Virus record (IMG/VR): IMGVR_UViG_3300044213_000170
Span: 62,001-126,000 of that record
Source of the DNA: a virus
Direction: 5' to 3' (one strand)
Length of the DNA stretch: 64,000 bases
A program made the position numbers and the translations under genes. The notes under the pieces were generated by a model. The model was not told the origin of the DNA. It made no database searches and saw only the letters and a list, made by a program, of their open reading frames with translations. How positions within the stretch are numbered: position 1 is the stretch's first letter; every line of letters starts with the position of its first letter. Positions 43,701 through 58,700 of this stretch are shown one piece after another.

Positions 43701-46700
43701 GGACCAACACTTAGAGCAGCACCATAATAAATGCCAGGTTTAATTCCTAAATCTCTCAATGCGAAACCCACATGATCGACAATATTTAATTTGCCATCAA
43801 CATGAGTACCGTCACTGGTTGCAGTATGGATTGCTGTAATAATCAATTGGGTGGTGCTACTAACCCTAGCAGAAACACCGGTGATCGATGCTGCATTAAT
43901 ATATCCTGCAACTGTTGCTAAACTATCGCCTATATTTAAACCAATAGTTTGGCCGTTTACAGAAATAGTTGCACTTGCAGTGATTACGCCGTCGGTACTA
44001 GTAACTGTTCCTGTAACTGTAGGAACACCTTGTTCCCAACCAATATTGCCTACTAGTTGCCACGTATTATCATAACGTTTGCAGAAAATATGATTGTGAC
44101 CAGTAGTTACTACTGCAACATAAGATCCGATCGTACCAAAAGATGTATCTGGACCTAAATCATCATCTGCGGCATCACCTGTAAATACTCTTTGCTTATC
44201 ATAATCAACAAATACCGTTTGTTGTTCAAACATCTGAGTAGATGCATTCCACTCAAATATACCGAAATTTGTATCAGCTGTATCAAACCAATATGTGCCG
44301 TCAACAGGACCGTTTACTGGACGGATAGATGTACCAGTAAGTTCTGCTAAATCGACATCTGCACGTTGAACATAGATGTTATTACTTACACCTAGCGCAC
44401 TGTAAGCCGCCAATAAACCATATTCGTTTTGTTCGCCGGCATTGATCGACGATCCTGTCGATGATGTATTAAATATTGGATTGCCGAACGTGTTAACTAA
44501 GTCACGTTGGCTTGCAATATTATAAACTGTGCCTGCATTTTCTTTTAATGTGCCGCTAGCATAAGCTGTGCCGCCTGGCGCAACTTTATTTTCTGCTGTG
44601 GCTAATAATACGTATGCTGTACTTCCGTTAGTAGATGGAGCATAATTGCTCTGATCTGTTACACTAACTTGTACGCCTGGAGAAACTAATGCCATGTTTC
44701 ATATCCTCATAAACTATAAAGATATTTATTAAATATCTAAAAAAATACAAGGTTGTGTTGCCCTTTGCAAAGGTTTGGGTAAATATAGCTATGAAAAGAC
44801 CACTTTGTTTAGTCTGTAATCAAAATTTGGCTGCTGTAAACTATATAAAGAATAGTCAATATCACTACAGAAAAATGTGTGATAGTTGTATTCGAAAAGG
44901 TAAAAAGATAAAGGCCGTTCCGGCTTGGTTTAGAGCCGGATATCGAAAAAAGCAAATCTGCGAATGGTGTGGATACAAAGCAAAATACTTAGATAAACAA
45001 ATGACAGTTTATCATGTTGATGGGAATCTAAAAAATGTTTCGTCTCAAAATCTTAAGACAGTATGCCTTAATTGTCGTATAGAACTTGCACATAGCCATC
45101 TGCCATGGAAAGAAAGTCCTATTATACCAGACTTTTGAGCTCGGCGTATAATTCCTCAATTGACCCGTTATTATCAATAATTGCATCAAAATTTGTAGGT
45201 GCCCAGCTATACTCGCTTGCATGAATATTAGGATAACATTCTTTCATTAATTGCGGCGCCGATCGTGCAGTATGAAACCAATCGGGATCTCTTCCCCTCG
45301 AAATTCTAATCATTTTGCCGCCTGCTTGTCTAATACTATTAATTTCGTTCGGAAAACGACAGTCAGTAATAACAATATTATCCGTTGCATTACGTAGTCT
45401 ATTTTCCAAGCTAGCAATCCACATATCGTCATGAAACCCGACTCTGATAACTTCTGTCCCCCATAATTGTAAGACTAATCGGGGTGTCAACTCCGGCATT
45501 CCCAGTCGTGCGGCCCACCAAGTATCAACGGTTTCTCGCCATTCTCTTGCTTGTGCTGTGCGGCCTTCTAGTAGATCTCTATCCCATCCGAATATATTCG
45601 AAACTGCATCTTTAAGAGTACTAGCAAAACTTTCTCTCCGAAACCCGTGAAAATTAACCAAGTAGTCTGCCGCAGTATCTTTGCCTGATCCGATTAACCC
45701 AACCAGTCCAATAATTGTTGTCATAAATTACCCTGTGTATGTCAAGTATTTTACACAGATTTAAATTCTTGTCAACAATTAATGAGTTAGTTTATCCAGT
45801 AATCCAAGTTAACGGTTGAGAACCATCAACATAGCGTTTCAATTCCTCTTCGAGCTTTTCCATTTCGGCTTGTGCTTCCTGCATCAATGCGGCTCCATTT
45901 AACTGTGACCCGCCTTGTGGTCCTGCTACCGAACTAAACTTGCCACGTGCTTGCCCTAAAATGCTCTTAGCAAATGCCAATGAGTATTCTTGTAACCAAG
46001 GATATACTTGCGGATCACTCAATAGCATACTGTCTGGTTTTTGGTTATATACCCAAAGCAACACACTTTCAGTACTAATGTTTCCGTCTACCTCGGGACT
46101 CCAAACTTTTGTTTGTCGTAAACTATAGCCAGGGGCAACTTCAGTTGCACCCAGACTCTGAGTTGCTATAACTGTTATCACTGTACAAGAACCGTCCACA
46201 CTTGCTACAGTGTATTGACCGCTATATCCCGCAACCGGACATTGTTCTATATAAATTCTATTGCCTGCCGCTATAGTAACTGGGTTACCTAACGTAAGGG
46301 TAATAGTGCTACCTATAGCAGTGCCGTTACTGGTTATTGTACTGATATTTAAATAGGTGTGGCCGTAATCGGGTATTTTACGAAGAACTGTGAGTTTCTT
46401 CGTTACTTTATTCCAAGTATAATTCATGTAACCACCAAACATAGTCATAGCTAATTTTTGATAGTCAACGAACAGTTCATAATTTAACAAACCACCAACA
46501 CGGCCTGCTACCAACATATATGTATTCAAATAACCACTAGCAAATGGTTCAAATTGACTGGCAGTTGTACCTGTAGTACTGCCGATGCCTCTACGGAAAA
46601 TTTGTCTAACATCCGTTATGTAACTAGGCAAAATATATTCTTGAACTTCGGGCAGTAAATTTAAAAATACATAGCTTTCTTCTGTTGAATTTTGTGCTTT

Positions 46701-49700
46701 TTGTCTGTACTTTGTCAGTGCTTGTTTAATCGAAAGCTCATAATGTTCTTTGTCTAATTCAACATCAACAATTTGATCACCTAAGCGCAAACGAATATAA
46801 TCAATCATTTCGTTACGAAGTTGATTAAGTGTGTGAATTTGTGCATTAACCTCTATGGCACTATCTTGGCTGATAGGGCCCGGGCCGCCGAGATTTTCTG
46901 TCTCTATAGAGAAACTAGATGTTAACCCTGGTTGTATCTGTAATGATGGCATAAATTATATCCTATTAACCGTATTTAGCTAATAGGATACAATACTCAT
47001 TCGACTTTTAACAATAGAATATCTGTGTTAATTCGGCCATTCATTTTAATCTCAGTGGCTTTGATGTCTTCGAGGAATTTACGCAATTGTACCTTGCCCG
47101 TTTTTGCAAATTCTTTAAGTTTTTCGTCGGGTTTACGTAGCGTTTTGCACACACTTTTGTCTGCGTCAAATCCTGTTATTGTTGTACCTTTGATTCCCAA
47201 AGTTTGGTAGCTGGCCGCAACATACTTACCCAATTTGCGAGTTTTGGCATTATAGATCCACAATGCACTTGCGCCCACAACGTCTGCAGGATTTATACTG
47301 ACAATCTTGAGTTCTTTATTTTCTTTGGCAAATTTCAGTTTAGCAACCAATTTTTCTTTACTGGGTGCTTTTTTAACTCTTGCTTTTTTAGTGGCTTTTT
47401 TAACACCACGATATTGTTCGATCGCCGATAACAAGTCCGAGATCCACGAAATACGGCGTTTGAAATCAGCGGTCTTATAATGGGAATATGCCTCTTTAAG
47501 TTGACTATCTGTTTTTGCCTGTGCTTGTTCCAGCTCTTCTTTACGTTTACTGTAAAGACTTTCATATTTGCTCAATTGACTTTGAACAATATTTTTGTTG
47601 GTGAGCCAGTCATAAAACTTAACAGAGCTCAGGTCATCATACTTTCCTTCAAGTTCTCCAATGAGCTCCGAGGTTTTTTCTGCCAGTCTGTCCTGGATAG
47701 TAGGTTTATACACTGCTGGTTCAGCGGCTTCGGCGTGAAGCACTTGCTCGGGCTCCGCTGTTGCAATTGCTTCTAATATGCATTTGTCCAAGAATTCGAT
47801 ATGCCGTGGTCGAAAATGCATCCCGGCTCGATGTGCCATAACGAGGCTACACGCCGTCATAGGAATACTACGGTCCGACGACCGTTCAAATGCACGGATT
47901 TCTTCTTTGGAAAACTCCGATGCAGTTTTCATCCACTCGACGACATATTTTTTGGTATCTTTTTGACTGTAATAATAATTGTAGTAATAAAAACTTCGAC
48001 GAAGTAAGTTATCAAATTGATCCTGTGGCCAATCTTTCGATTCTTCGGGCCACTGAGGCTCTGTCCCAGTGTACTTTTCATCTAAAAAATGGCCGCCCCT
48101 GGGCTTGCTTACTTTAGTTTTAATTTTGATTCCAGCTACAACCGCCATAATAATACCCTTTAAGTTGTTTATCTAACCATTATTATAACAGAGGCGGATA
48201 TTTTTGTCAAATACAAAGGCTATGTGGGTTTTGGAATGTCAGATTCTGACATTACTACTATATTAGTAGCATCCCGGATCGTATTGTCCATTACTTGTTT
48301 TAGTTGATCAAATTTTCCCAAATATGCATTCATAGTTTTATGGTAATTAAACATCCAGTCTGTGTTCATCGAATCCAAAGTTTGAGCGCATTCTAAGAAA
48401 AAATCGTGTCTGTTGGATAAAAAATCGTTGGTCGAGGAAGTTGTGCGTATATAGCCATCTCCCCATCCCCACCCGTCTATTTTATCGATTCCACTTTTCA
48501 TCAATATAAACTCATTATCCTTGCAAGGGTAAAATCTATAGGTCTGATGTGTATAATAAAAATCCGGACGGGTTTCTATTACTTGATCATAGACAAAATT
48601 GTTGGCTATTTCGTAATCTTTTTTTAGTTGTTGTGCTTTTTTGGCCAAATAAGATAAATGCAAATGTCTCCATAGGCCCCGTGCTTCGCCATTATTAATT
48701 TGGGGGGTGGTGAAATCGCTTACTGTTTGTTCATCTACTATTTCGAGTCCTTTTAGTAACGTACCAAAATATACAGAAATATCATCAATCCTTAATTCCT
48801 TTGTATCAGGAGATCGTCGAAATGTTGGAGTTACAAAATCAGATTTTTTCCAAGTAACAAAATAATAATCAACCTGTTCTGCCATAGAGCTGAAAAAGTG
48901 CATCATATTAGCTCTGCACAATAAAAATGTTCTATAGTGCCCGACTAGCAAAACTGCTATGCGTTTAAATCTATAAGGTTTAACAATTGCTTTTCGATAA
49001 AAATCAGTAAAGTTGCTTTCTAATTCATTAATTTTTCTGTTTATTTCTTCTAGTTTTAAAATATTTGAAAAATTTATAGATGCTATATTACTGCGATTTT
49101 CTTTTTGTTTAACCAGTAATTCATCGTGCCGAGCGGTTACCTGTCTCTCAGACTCAGTCACTAGTAGTTCTTGTTGTTGCAACTCAAGTGTATATTTGTC
49201 GAGCTGTAATCTAATATTGTCTATGGTCAATCGTATAGCAGACAATTCCAATCGGCGTTCACTAAGATCAAGTCTGTCTGCTCGTGATTCTAACTGATCT
49301 TTTTCAATTTGTATGCTTTCATTATCTAATTCAGAAGTCTGCCCGTTTGATAGCTGCCATATTTCTAAATTCTGTTTTTGACCGATTAATTCTTCCAGTT
49401 CAAGATGCAATTCTTTGGCTTTTTCGGTCAACCCAGGATACCAAAGTGCATTTGTATCAACCACTTTTCGCCTAAAAAATTGTCGTTCATTCATAATGTT
49501 ATCCTAGTAGCCGGCTAAATGTTAGCCACTGATCGAATGTTTCTATAGCATTTTCCAACGATAGTTCAAGTTGATTTAGTTTGGCAGATTTGATATTTCG
49601 TCGACGACATTCCACCATTTCATTGGTTATTTCAAAAATAATATTTTCACAACTTCGGTACAGTTTCAATAAATCCCGCTTATGGTTGTGGTTTTCCGTA

Positions 49701-52700
49701 GCGCGAATTGCTCGAGCCATTCGATCTAATGTTGTTTGAAGTTCAGTCATCTTTGTATTATATTTAGTATTTAGTTTATTATTTATAGTCAATTTGACTA
49801 TAAATACAATATATTTGGGACCAGATATGCCAAGATTAAGTATGTGGCGTGACAACCACTCCAATGATTATAAGTTTTTTGACCGTAGAATTTCGGAAGA
49901 ATTTACCATCGGCGGTACCGGTATTTTACTACACAAATACTTAGGTCCGCAAACAAATACCGCTGCAACTGCATATAGTTTAACATCAGACGCAGTAACT
50001 GGAACCAATTCCCTTAGTTTTGCTAACGTTTCATTGATAGAAGTAGGGCAGACTATACAAGGCATTAATATCGATACAAATACCACTATTACTAAAATAA
50101 ATGTAGCAGCAAACACTGCAACTATCAGTAGTTCGTTAACTGGCAATATTGCCGGCGGCACTCCTGTAAATGTTTATTGGAACGATGCTACTAAACCCAA
50201 TTATACTACAGATAGCGTATTAAATATTCAAGATTTACTGTTTTTAGAAAATAGAGATAGAAAATATGATACTAGTGTGTATGCGTTAAGAGGAATTTAT
50301 ACCGTAAGTGATAACGATTGGGACTTGACTCAATTTGGTTTAATGTTAAGTACCGATACTATTGTTCTTACCTTTCACTTAAATGATACCGTGGCCTCTA
50401 TAGGTCGAAAGTTAATGAGCGGAGATGTAATCGAATTACAACACAAAAAAGATTACTTCCCATTAAACGATGATTTGCCAGCTGCATTAAAAAGATTTTA
50501 TGTTATTCAAGATGTAACATTTGCGGCAGAAGGCTTTAGTCAAACTTGGTGGCCACATTTGATCAGGATCAAAGCCAAACCAATGGTTAATTCACAAGAG
50601 TACAAAGATATTCTGAATAGCATTACTACAGTTGGAACTCCGACTGGAACACCAATCGGCCAAGTAATGTCAAACCTTGCCAAGTTAGGCGAAATCAACG
50701 ATGCTGTATTAGCACAAGCAGAAATTGATGTTCCAGTAAGCGGTACTGATATCAATTCAATATATAATGTTACATTGGACCCTAATGGTTTACCAGGTGA
50801 TCCAACCGGATCATCGCTGAAAAATCTATCAGTTAATAGCACAAATAAACTGGCCAGAGCAACTACGCCGGATGCAAATATCCCTGCCTATTTGGGCGGT
50901 GACGGGTTGGCTCCCGACGGGTATCCTGTAGTACAGAGCACCAGCTTCCCCACAAATCCTAAAATCGGAGACTTCGTGTTACGTACAGATTTTGTCCCTA
51001 ATAGATTATTTCGATTCGATGGTGCACGTTGGAATAAAATAGAAGATAGTGTCAGAACAAATACTACTCCGGGACCAGCTAATGCAACCCAACACGGTAG
51101 ATTTTATAATGACAATAGTACATTTACTGACTTGGAAGGACAAACGCAGCCAACAAGACAAAGCCTTAGCAAAGCACTTAAACCCAAAGCAGATAATTAA
51201 CAGGACAACCAATGGCTTATCAATCTTTTTTTTATGATCAACAAATACGTAGATACATTATCCAATTTATCAGGATACTAAGCAATCTACAAGTGGAATT
51301 TGGCAAGGATCGAAACGGGGTAACTGCTTTACAACGTGTACCGGTCGTCTACGGTGACAGCAGTCGCCAAGTTGCAAGTATTATTCAAAACGGCAGTGAA
51401 AACTATATGAACAGTTTGCCGGCCATGGCCGTTTATATAGGCGGGTTCGAGTACGACCGAGGCCGAGTTATGAATCCCACATATGTAGATAAGCTGAATC
51501 TCCGAGAAAGAATATATGATCAGCAAACCGGAGAATATGGCACTACCCAGGGCGATACATATACAGTCGAACGATTAATGCCAGTCCCTTATAAATTAAC
51601 ATTGAAGGTAGATGTTTGGACTAGTAATACCGAACAAAAATTACAAATTTTAGAACAACTCTGCACATTATTCAACCCAGCACTGGAAATTCAAAGCACA
51701 GATAATTATGTCGACTGGACTAGTATCACTTATATTTTACTGACTGGTGTCAATTGGAGTAGTAAACCTGTTCCTACCGGTACTGATTCTCCTCAAGTTG
51801 AAACTGCATCACTGACGTTCGAGCTACCGATGTTTTTAAGTGCTCCGGCCTTGGTTAAAAAATTAGGAGTCATACAAAAAATTGTGGCCAATTTGTACGA
51901 TGCTAACGGAGATATCAACAATGCAATCTACAATGAAGGTAATTTATTATCCCGCCAATATTTTACTGTATTGAATTATGGTATAATACTATTAGAAAAT
52001 AGAATCAAATTGGTGCCTACAACCAATCACGTAATAGATAGATTGGGTGAACAAATCGTCAAAGAAGTAACCGAAGATATAAAAAATAACGTGTCTGTTG
52101 CCTTAACAGATACCGTGGGATTAGAACCAGGTATGTTTATTAGGGGCCTATCTATTACCGGTGCTGGCAATATCACTACTTCGATTGGTAGCACCATTGT
52201 TAATGGTATTCAAACTAACTTTTTATCCGATTTAACCCCGAATGTAGTATTATATCATGACGGAAATAGAGTTGGCACTGTAAGTTCTATTTCTAGTAAT
52301 ACCGAACTAATATTAACTGCAAATAGTCTAATAGATGTAACAACCTCAAATACGTTTACTTACACAGACCATTTTACAACGTATACAGGAAATGTAACTA
52401 TATCAAATATTTCCGGTGATGTTGTTCGATCTACTGGTCGTATTACTGCAAATATCGGAGATAAAATTGCATTTACCAGCTATCCCGAACAACTAGGTGA
52501 TGATCCGCAGTGGCGAAATGTAATAAATGTTTACGGTAATCTAGTCAACGGTTCTAGTAGAATTAGCGTGGAATTAGATTCCGGCGCAGAAATAGTAGGC
52601 ACAGTGGCATATAATCCGTACGATGCAACTGTATTGTTATGGAATCCTGATTTGGATACTATTCCAACAAATACCTTAGACCCGATTAATGCCATCATTG

Positions 52701-55700
52701 ATCCAATGTCTAGCAGACCTAATAGAGATTTACAAAATCTAGTAGAAGGTACCAGATACCTGTTGGTCAATGACTATATAACAGCCGCAGGCGAACAGCC
52801 AATTTATAACTGGATGGGGGTTGACAATACTCCGCTGATAGCGTATGCTAACGATATTATTCAATATCATGGCAATCACTGGATCGTTGCGTTTAAAAGC
52901 GATAGCGAACCAACTACGCAATACGTTACAAATATGACCACTGGTATCCAATATAAATGGGACGGAAGTCAGTGGACTAAGAGTTATGAGGGGTTTTACC
53001 CTGCAGGAAAATGGCAACTAATACTATAAACCAAGGGTGTGGCAGTTTAATTTACTGTACATCTACCCATCGATATCTATTTTTATTACGTAACAACGGC
53101 AAAACTAAAAACACGTGGGGGCTTGTTGGTGGCAAAATCGAAGCCGGAGAATCGATTCAAGACGGCTTAATCAGAGAGATTCGAGAAGAATTGGGCGGAG
53201 AAATTCGTGATGCTAAAATAATACCCATAGAAAAGTATACTAGTGATAATAATAAATTCGTATACCACACATTCCTAATTAAAGTGGAGCATGAATTTAT
53301 TCCGTACTTAAACAATGAACATAAAGGCTACTGTTGGGTTCCGTTAGATGACTATCCGAAACCGTTACATCCCGGTGTTTATAAAACAATAAAAATAGAA
53401 CGTAACAGATCGAATATTATTCAAGAAACATCAGTTGATTGAGACGACTGTTTAGTAAAAAATAATTGTATACTAATTCTAGGTTCAGGTGCAGCTAAAG
53501 TAACCATTGTGGTTGAATGCCAGACTGGCGGTTTGAACCAAGCCATACTATTATGATAAGGGAATATCCACCCCTGTTTTCCGGGCATTTCAGGATCATC
53601 ATATAAAAATAATCCTCCCCAGTTCCAATTCCAATTTCGATTTAAATAAATGGTGCTACTTAATCGATTTGTATCTTCTGGTGCATCATGATGCCAGTTA
53701 ATTTGACTGCCGGGCGGCCATATATGCATAAACACCGTTAAATTATCCATGTTGCCAAAATCTTCATGGACTTCATTTGCATATTTTTCCCAAAAATAGT
53801 TTTTATATTGGTCTAATGGTAAAACAAAGACTCCGCTGTATGCCCCAGTCTCGAGTCCTTCTCCCCATCTACCCATATAATTAATTTCGAAACTAGCTGA
53901 ACCTTTTTTACTGGCTAGGTAGTCATGAAATTCGTTTACTTTGTCCGACTCTAAAAAATTATATCTATTATAAATCATGTTTTTTATTTACCACTGGGTG
54001 CTGATAAAGAATAACTGAAATAATCTACCGTCATTTATATCTGTACCAAAATAATCTAAACTACTATGAAAGATATTTCCTCTATACATTGCTAATCGAT
54101 TATACTTATTACCTATTTTATCAACTAAGTCCCACTTTGTCATGTCCTGGGATTCGTATAATCGATCTCCCATTTCGTCTGATGTCAATGCGCCCGTTGC
54201 TTTGTGGCGAAATAATCCTGTGCCCCCTGTTACAGGTGCATCGGGAGTTAAGTAGCAAACTGCGGCCCACGTATTATGATGGTCACTATGTATCCAGCTA
54301 CGATCCTGTGCAGTAGTTAACTGAAAGCTACCAGTGAAACCATCCGTGTCGTGCCAATTGGTTACTTCTCCGCCGTGATTCCAGAGGATAGTTTGAATAG
54401 CATCTTTAAGACTTTGATCTAAGAAACTTTTAGTTCTACTACCCGGATAGTTGCCCGAAATGGTGAATTCTTGTGCTATTGCAAAATTCCTAACTTGATC
54501 AGGATTGCTATAAAAATCATCTACTACGATTACATTAGTTTTCATTGAAAAATTTCCCTTCTATTAGACTTTCTATTCTTTGATGTATACTATTTTCCCA
54601 GTACGGTCGAGATAAATTATAATTTTCTTCGATGTAAGGTAACATTTTATTGTAATCATCGGGTTGAAGATTGTCGAATATTTTTTCTAATTCTTCAATC
54701 GTATTGAATTGCAATATTCCATTTATATTAAAATATTTATCTATATTTGTACACCCGTAATATATTGGAACTGTTTTTGTTGCAAAACAATCTAATAATT
54801 TTTCGCTGTACATATTTGGCATTACTTGGTTCTCAGTGACGATATGGAATTTAGCATTAGTAAAGAATGAATTTTTATCAGCAACCCGAGGAGGACTACG
54901 ATGCCAATACCAGTCAAATGGTCCTATATTTGTTTTTTTTCCAAAACGATCCATGATCATAAAACGCATCCGATGTTCTTTAGTCCATATTTTACTACTC
55001 ATCAAAAATGTTATTTGATCTTTTTTGTCTAATATTAAACCACTATCAACCCACGTGCCTACTGGACAAAATTCTTGGCTATTAGGTAGTGTTAAAATCC
55101 TGGGATCGTATGCTAATATCAAATCGTAGTTTGTGTGGTGTTGTTGCACCATTTGCCAAAAGTCTAAATATAATGCAGGAGGTTCGCACTGAACTAATAC
55201 ATTGATATCTGCTGTGGCATCTGCATAAACATTATCAAAACAAATACTTACTTTCTTAGGAAATAATTTTGTAAACCCGTGATTAAAGTGGCCGCTATAG
55301 CCGGGCAAATATCCAATTTGGTTAATGACCCACATATTATCCTGCTGTTTTTATAATTCTACTAACTTGTTTAATTGTATTGCTAAACACAATCGCAGCA
55401 TTGCTGAAATTACTATCCCTACAAACTAATCCGCCGCACCGCGCAAGAGTCATTGCTTCCATAAAACTTTCTTGCCAATATTTCTTTCGAAAGAACATAT
55501 CATATTCCCAACCCCACTGCGTTATGCCTGTTATTTGTTCAGTAGGTAATCTTAGTAAATTAGGATAATAACAAATTATACTACGATATCTGTTCTCCAT
55601 CTTAACAAGACTCTCTACATTATCTGTAGATACATATAGACGTTCGTATATCCCAGTCTCAAGTTCTTTATCAATGGCCTTACAGTAATCTTCATAAGTC

Positions 55701-58700
55701 ACTGTACCATAATTTGTTTGGGCCGCCATGGTAGTCATTCTGACATGAGCGCCCAATACTTTTTCATTTATACGAACCAATTTACATAAGTCATCTACTC
55801 GTGTTGTTATTTCGTTTTGTATATGAATTTTATTCAACACTCTTTTATAATCCGCTAACCGTGGACTGTTTTCAATAGAATCTAATCCGCTATACGTTTT
55901 ACCAATAGGTAAAAATCCCCCGTCAACGTAACTGGAATCTATTTTCTGATCCAATACATAATTCATTATATGTTCGTATGGTTTTTCGATTCCGTACATC
56001 TCCATTGTTGAGCGATTACGAACGATATGAGCTACTGCTTCTTGTAAGAATTCGTCGTCATTTGTATGTTCACTGAATGGGCTTAATCGAAGTACCACAT
56101 TATCAAACTCTATATCCGCTAGGGGGATAATTCCGGATTGTAAAAAACGGCTAAATGGACCGCCGCCAGGCATTGTAAAAATATAATTACGCATTTTTAG
56201 TTATCGAATATTTGTCAAAGATATCACTGATAGCATCGATATAGAAAATATCATTACTTTGACCGAATGTTAGGTTAAAATATTTAGTTGCTGTAGAGTC
56301 TATCGGAACTTTTGCCGATGGGCGATAATAATCATTATTATTGTTTATCTGCTCGGCAGGGAAACCTAACATCGATAAAATTTGATTACCCATGTGAAAT
56401 ACCAAATCAGTCGTAGGATGGTTGGTGCTATCAAAAAGATTTGTTTTAGTAAAATTATCTGCAATATAATCAACAACTTTAATATCAGTAATTAGCTCCT
56501 TCAGCTTGAGATACTTGATGTCCGCATCAAATCGTTGTTTATACAAAAAATCAATTTGATTATTAAGATACTGCTGGATAATTTGATTTTTAGTTAGACC
56601 GCGATCAATTAAATCGGTGATGGGTTTTTGGTTGCCTACTATCGATCGTAATGGTTGATTGAAATTATCTGAACTATCTATGGTTGTAGTTACTAGTATA
56701 GGCCAAAAAGATTTTACTAATATATATGGAATAGTTATGGATTTAGCAGAAGATTTTAGAAACGGTTGAATACTTTTTGTAGAATTACCACCGTACTCGT
56801 CCCCAAGTGGCTGATGTATAAAAAGATCTGCCTTTTTTAAATTTGCGAGATGATCCGACCAAGTCAAAAACGATCTGTTAGCTCTTATTAAATCATAATT
56901 CTGTACTACATCTACTATTTGATATTCATTAGTAAACTGCGTCGACTGCATAAGGACGTCATAGATCATTCTTCCTTGGCAAGTAGCATATATCAACGCA
57001 ATTTTTTTCTGAGTCATAATTTATAGTGTGTTCATCCAATGATCGATCATTTCGTCAATCATTGATTCAAATGTGTATTTTGGTTTCCAATTTAATTGTT
57101 GGCGAATATCAGTGCTGTCGCCACGAAGATATCTAAGTTCTTCTGGTCGCATGAATTTTTCATTCTGGACTACATAGTCCTCATAATTCATACCCAATGA
57201 CTTGAAGGTATATTCACATAATTCTCTCACCGTGTGACTTTCACCAGTGGCCACTACCCAATCCCTTGCTTCGGCATTATTTGTAATTGCATGGATGGCA
57301 CGAACATAATCATAGCTATGACCCCAATCTCGGCTGCTATCCATATTACCTAATTCTAATGTATTTGTTAACCCTTTTTTAATTTCAACCGCAGTTTTAA
57401 CAACTTTATTAGTAACAAAATTGGTGCCTCGACGCGGGCTTTCATGATTGAACAAAATACCATTACAAGCATGAAGTTTATAAGCGGCACGATAATGTCT
57501 TGTTAAATTAAAAGCCGCTAGTTTACTGATTCCATACGGGCTTACTGGCACCATCGGAGTAGTTAATCGTTGTGTTTGATCTGGATCGATACTGTTACCA
57601 AACATTTCGCTGGAACTGGCTTGATAATATTTTGCTTCAGGGCATAGTTGCCTGTAATAATCAAGCATATACAAAACACCCATGGTATTTGTTTGTAGGG
57701 CAAATGCAGGCATATCAAAGCTGATACGAACATGACTCATTGCACCCAAGTTATAAATCTCGTCCGGTTTCACTTTAGAAATAACTTCGTGTAAACTCAG
57801 CGGATCCGTTAAGTCTCCGTAATGTCGAGTAATATCCTCATTAATTTTTTCTAGTCTAGAACTTTGATTTTCGGGCACACTGTGTCTGCGAACAATGCCG
57901 TGAACTTCATACCCGAGTTCTAGTAGATATTCTGATAGATAACTACCATCTTGTCCGGTAATACCTGTTATTAGTGCTTTTTTTGTCATTTTATTTCTTC
58001 CATAATTTCTTTTGACTCAGATCTGAATAATTTTCATATCCGCCACAATCTGGTGTATCTTCTGCTACTTGGTCCATTAATATAATACCCCGAGCTGCAT
58101 CCTCCGGGGTCATATACATATGCCAACCACAAATGTCTGTATCATCATCCCATTGGCTTACTGCCATATCTCTGCCGTCATATCTGGCCTTAACTAACCA
58201 ATCGTAAGCATCTTTGTCGTCTGTTAGTATCATTCCGCCTCGTCCGATTGGGATACGTTTTTTGATTTGGAAACTGACCACATGAAATCCGCCGGCATAC
58301 ATTCCTTTTTTCCAACGTGTTGCTGCATCCCATATAGGATAAGGTTTAAGTTGATATATACCCGACCATTGTTCATCTCTGAATGTAGGATTACAGCCTG
58401 CGTGGCGTATATTCATTGGAACACTCTGATATGTTTGTTTAGGAATCTCTACGTCTCCTGTAGCATTCAAATACTTTAAACTCAAAAATAAACCGTTAGT
58501 GCAACAATCAACACTTATTCCATATTTTGCACCTGCGAATTCGGCCACTTTCTGTTCAAATATTTCAACTACATCGCGAGGGTCATTCCAATTATATCCT
58601 AACTGTTTAACTAAATCAAGTTCTGGGCGTTGAAATTCTTTCGGTAATTTGCCCGATGGCCAACTATTAAATGGGTTTGTTGTCATAATGATATCCTAGT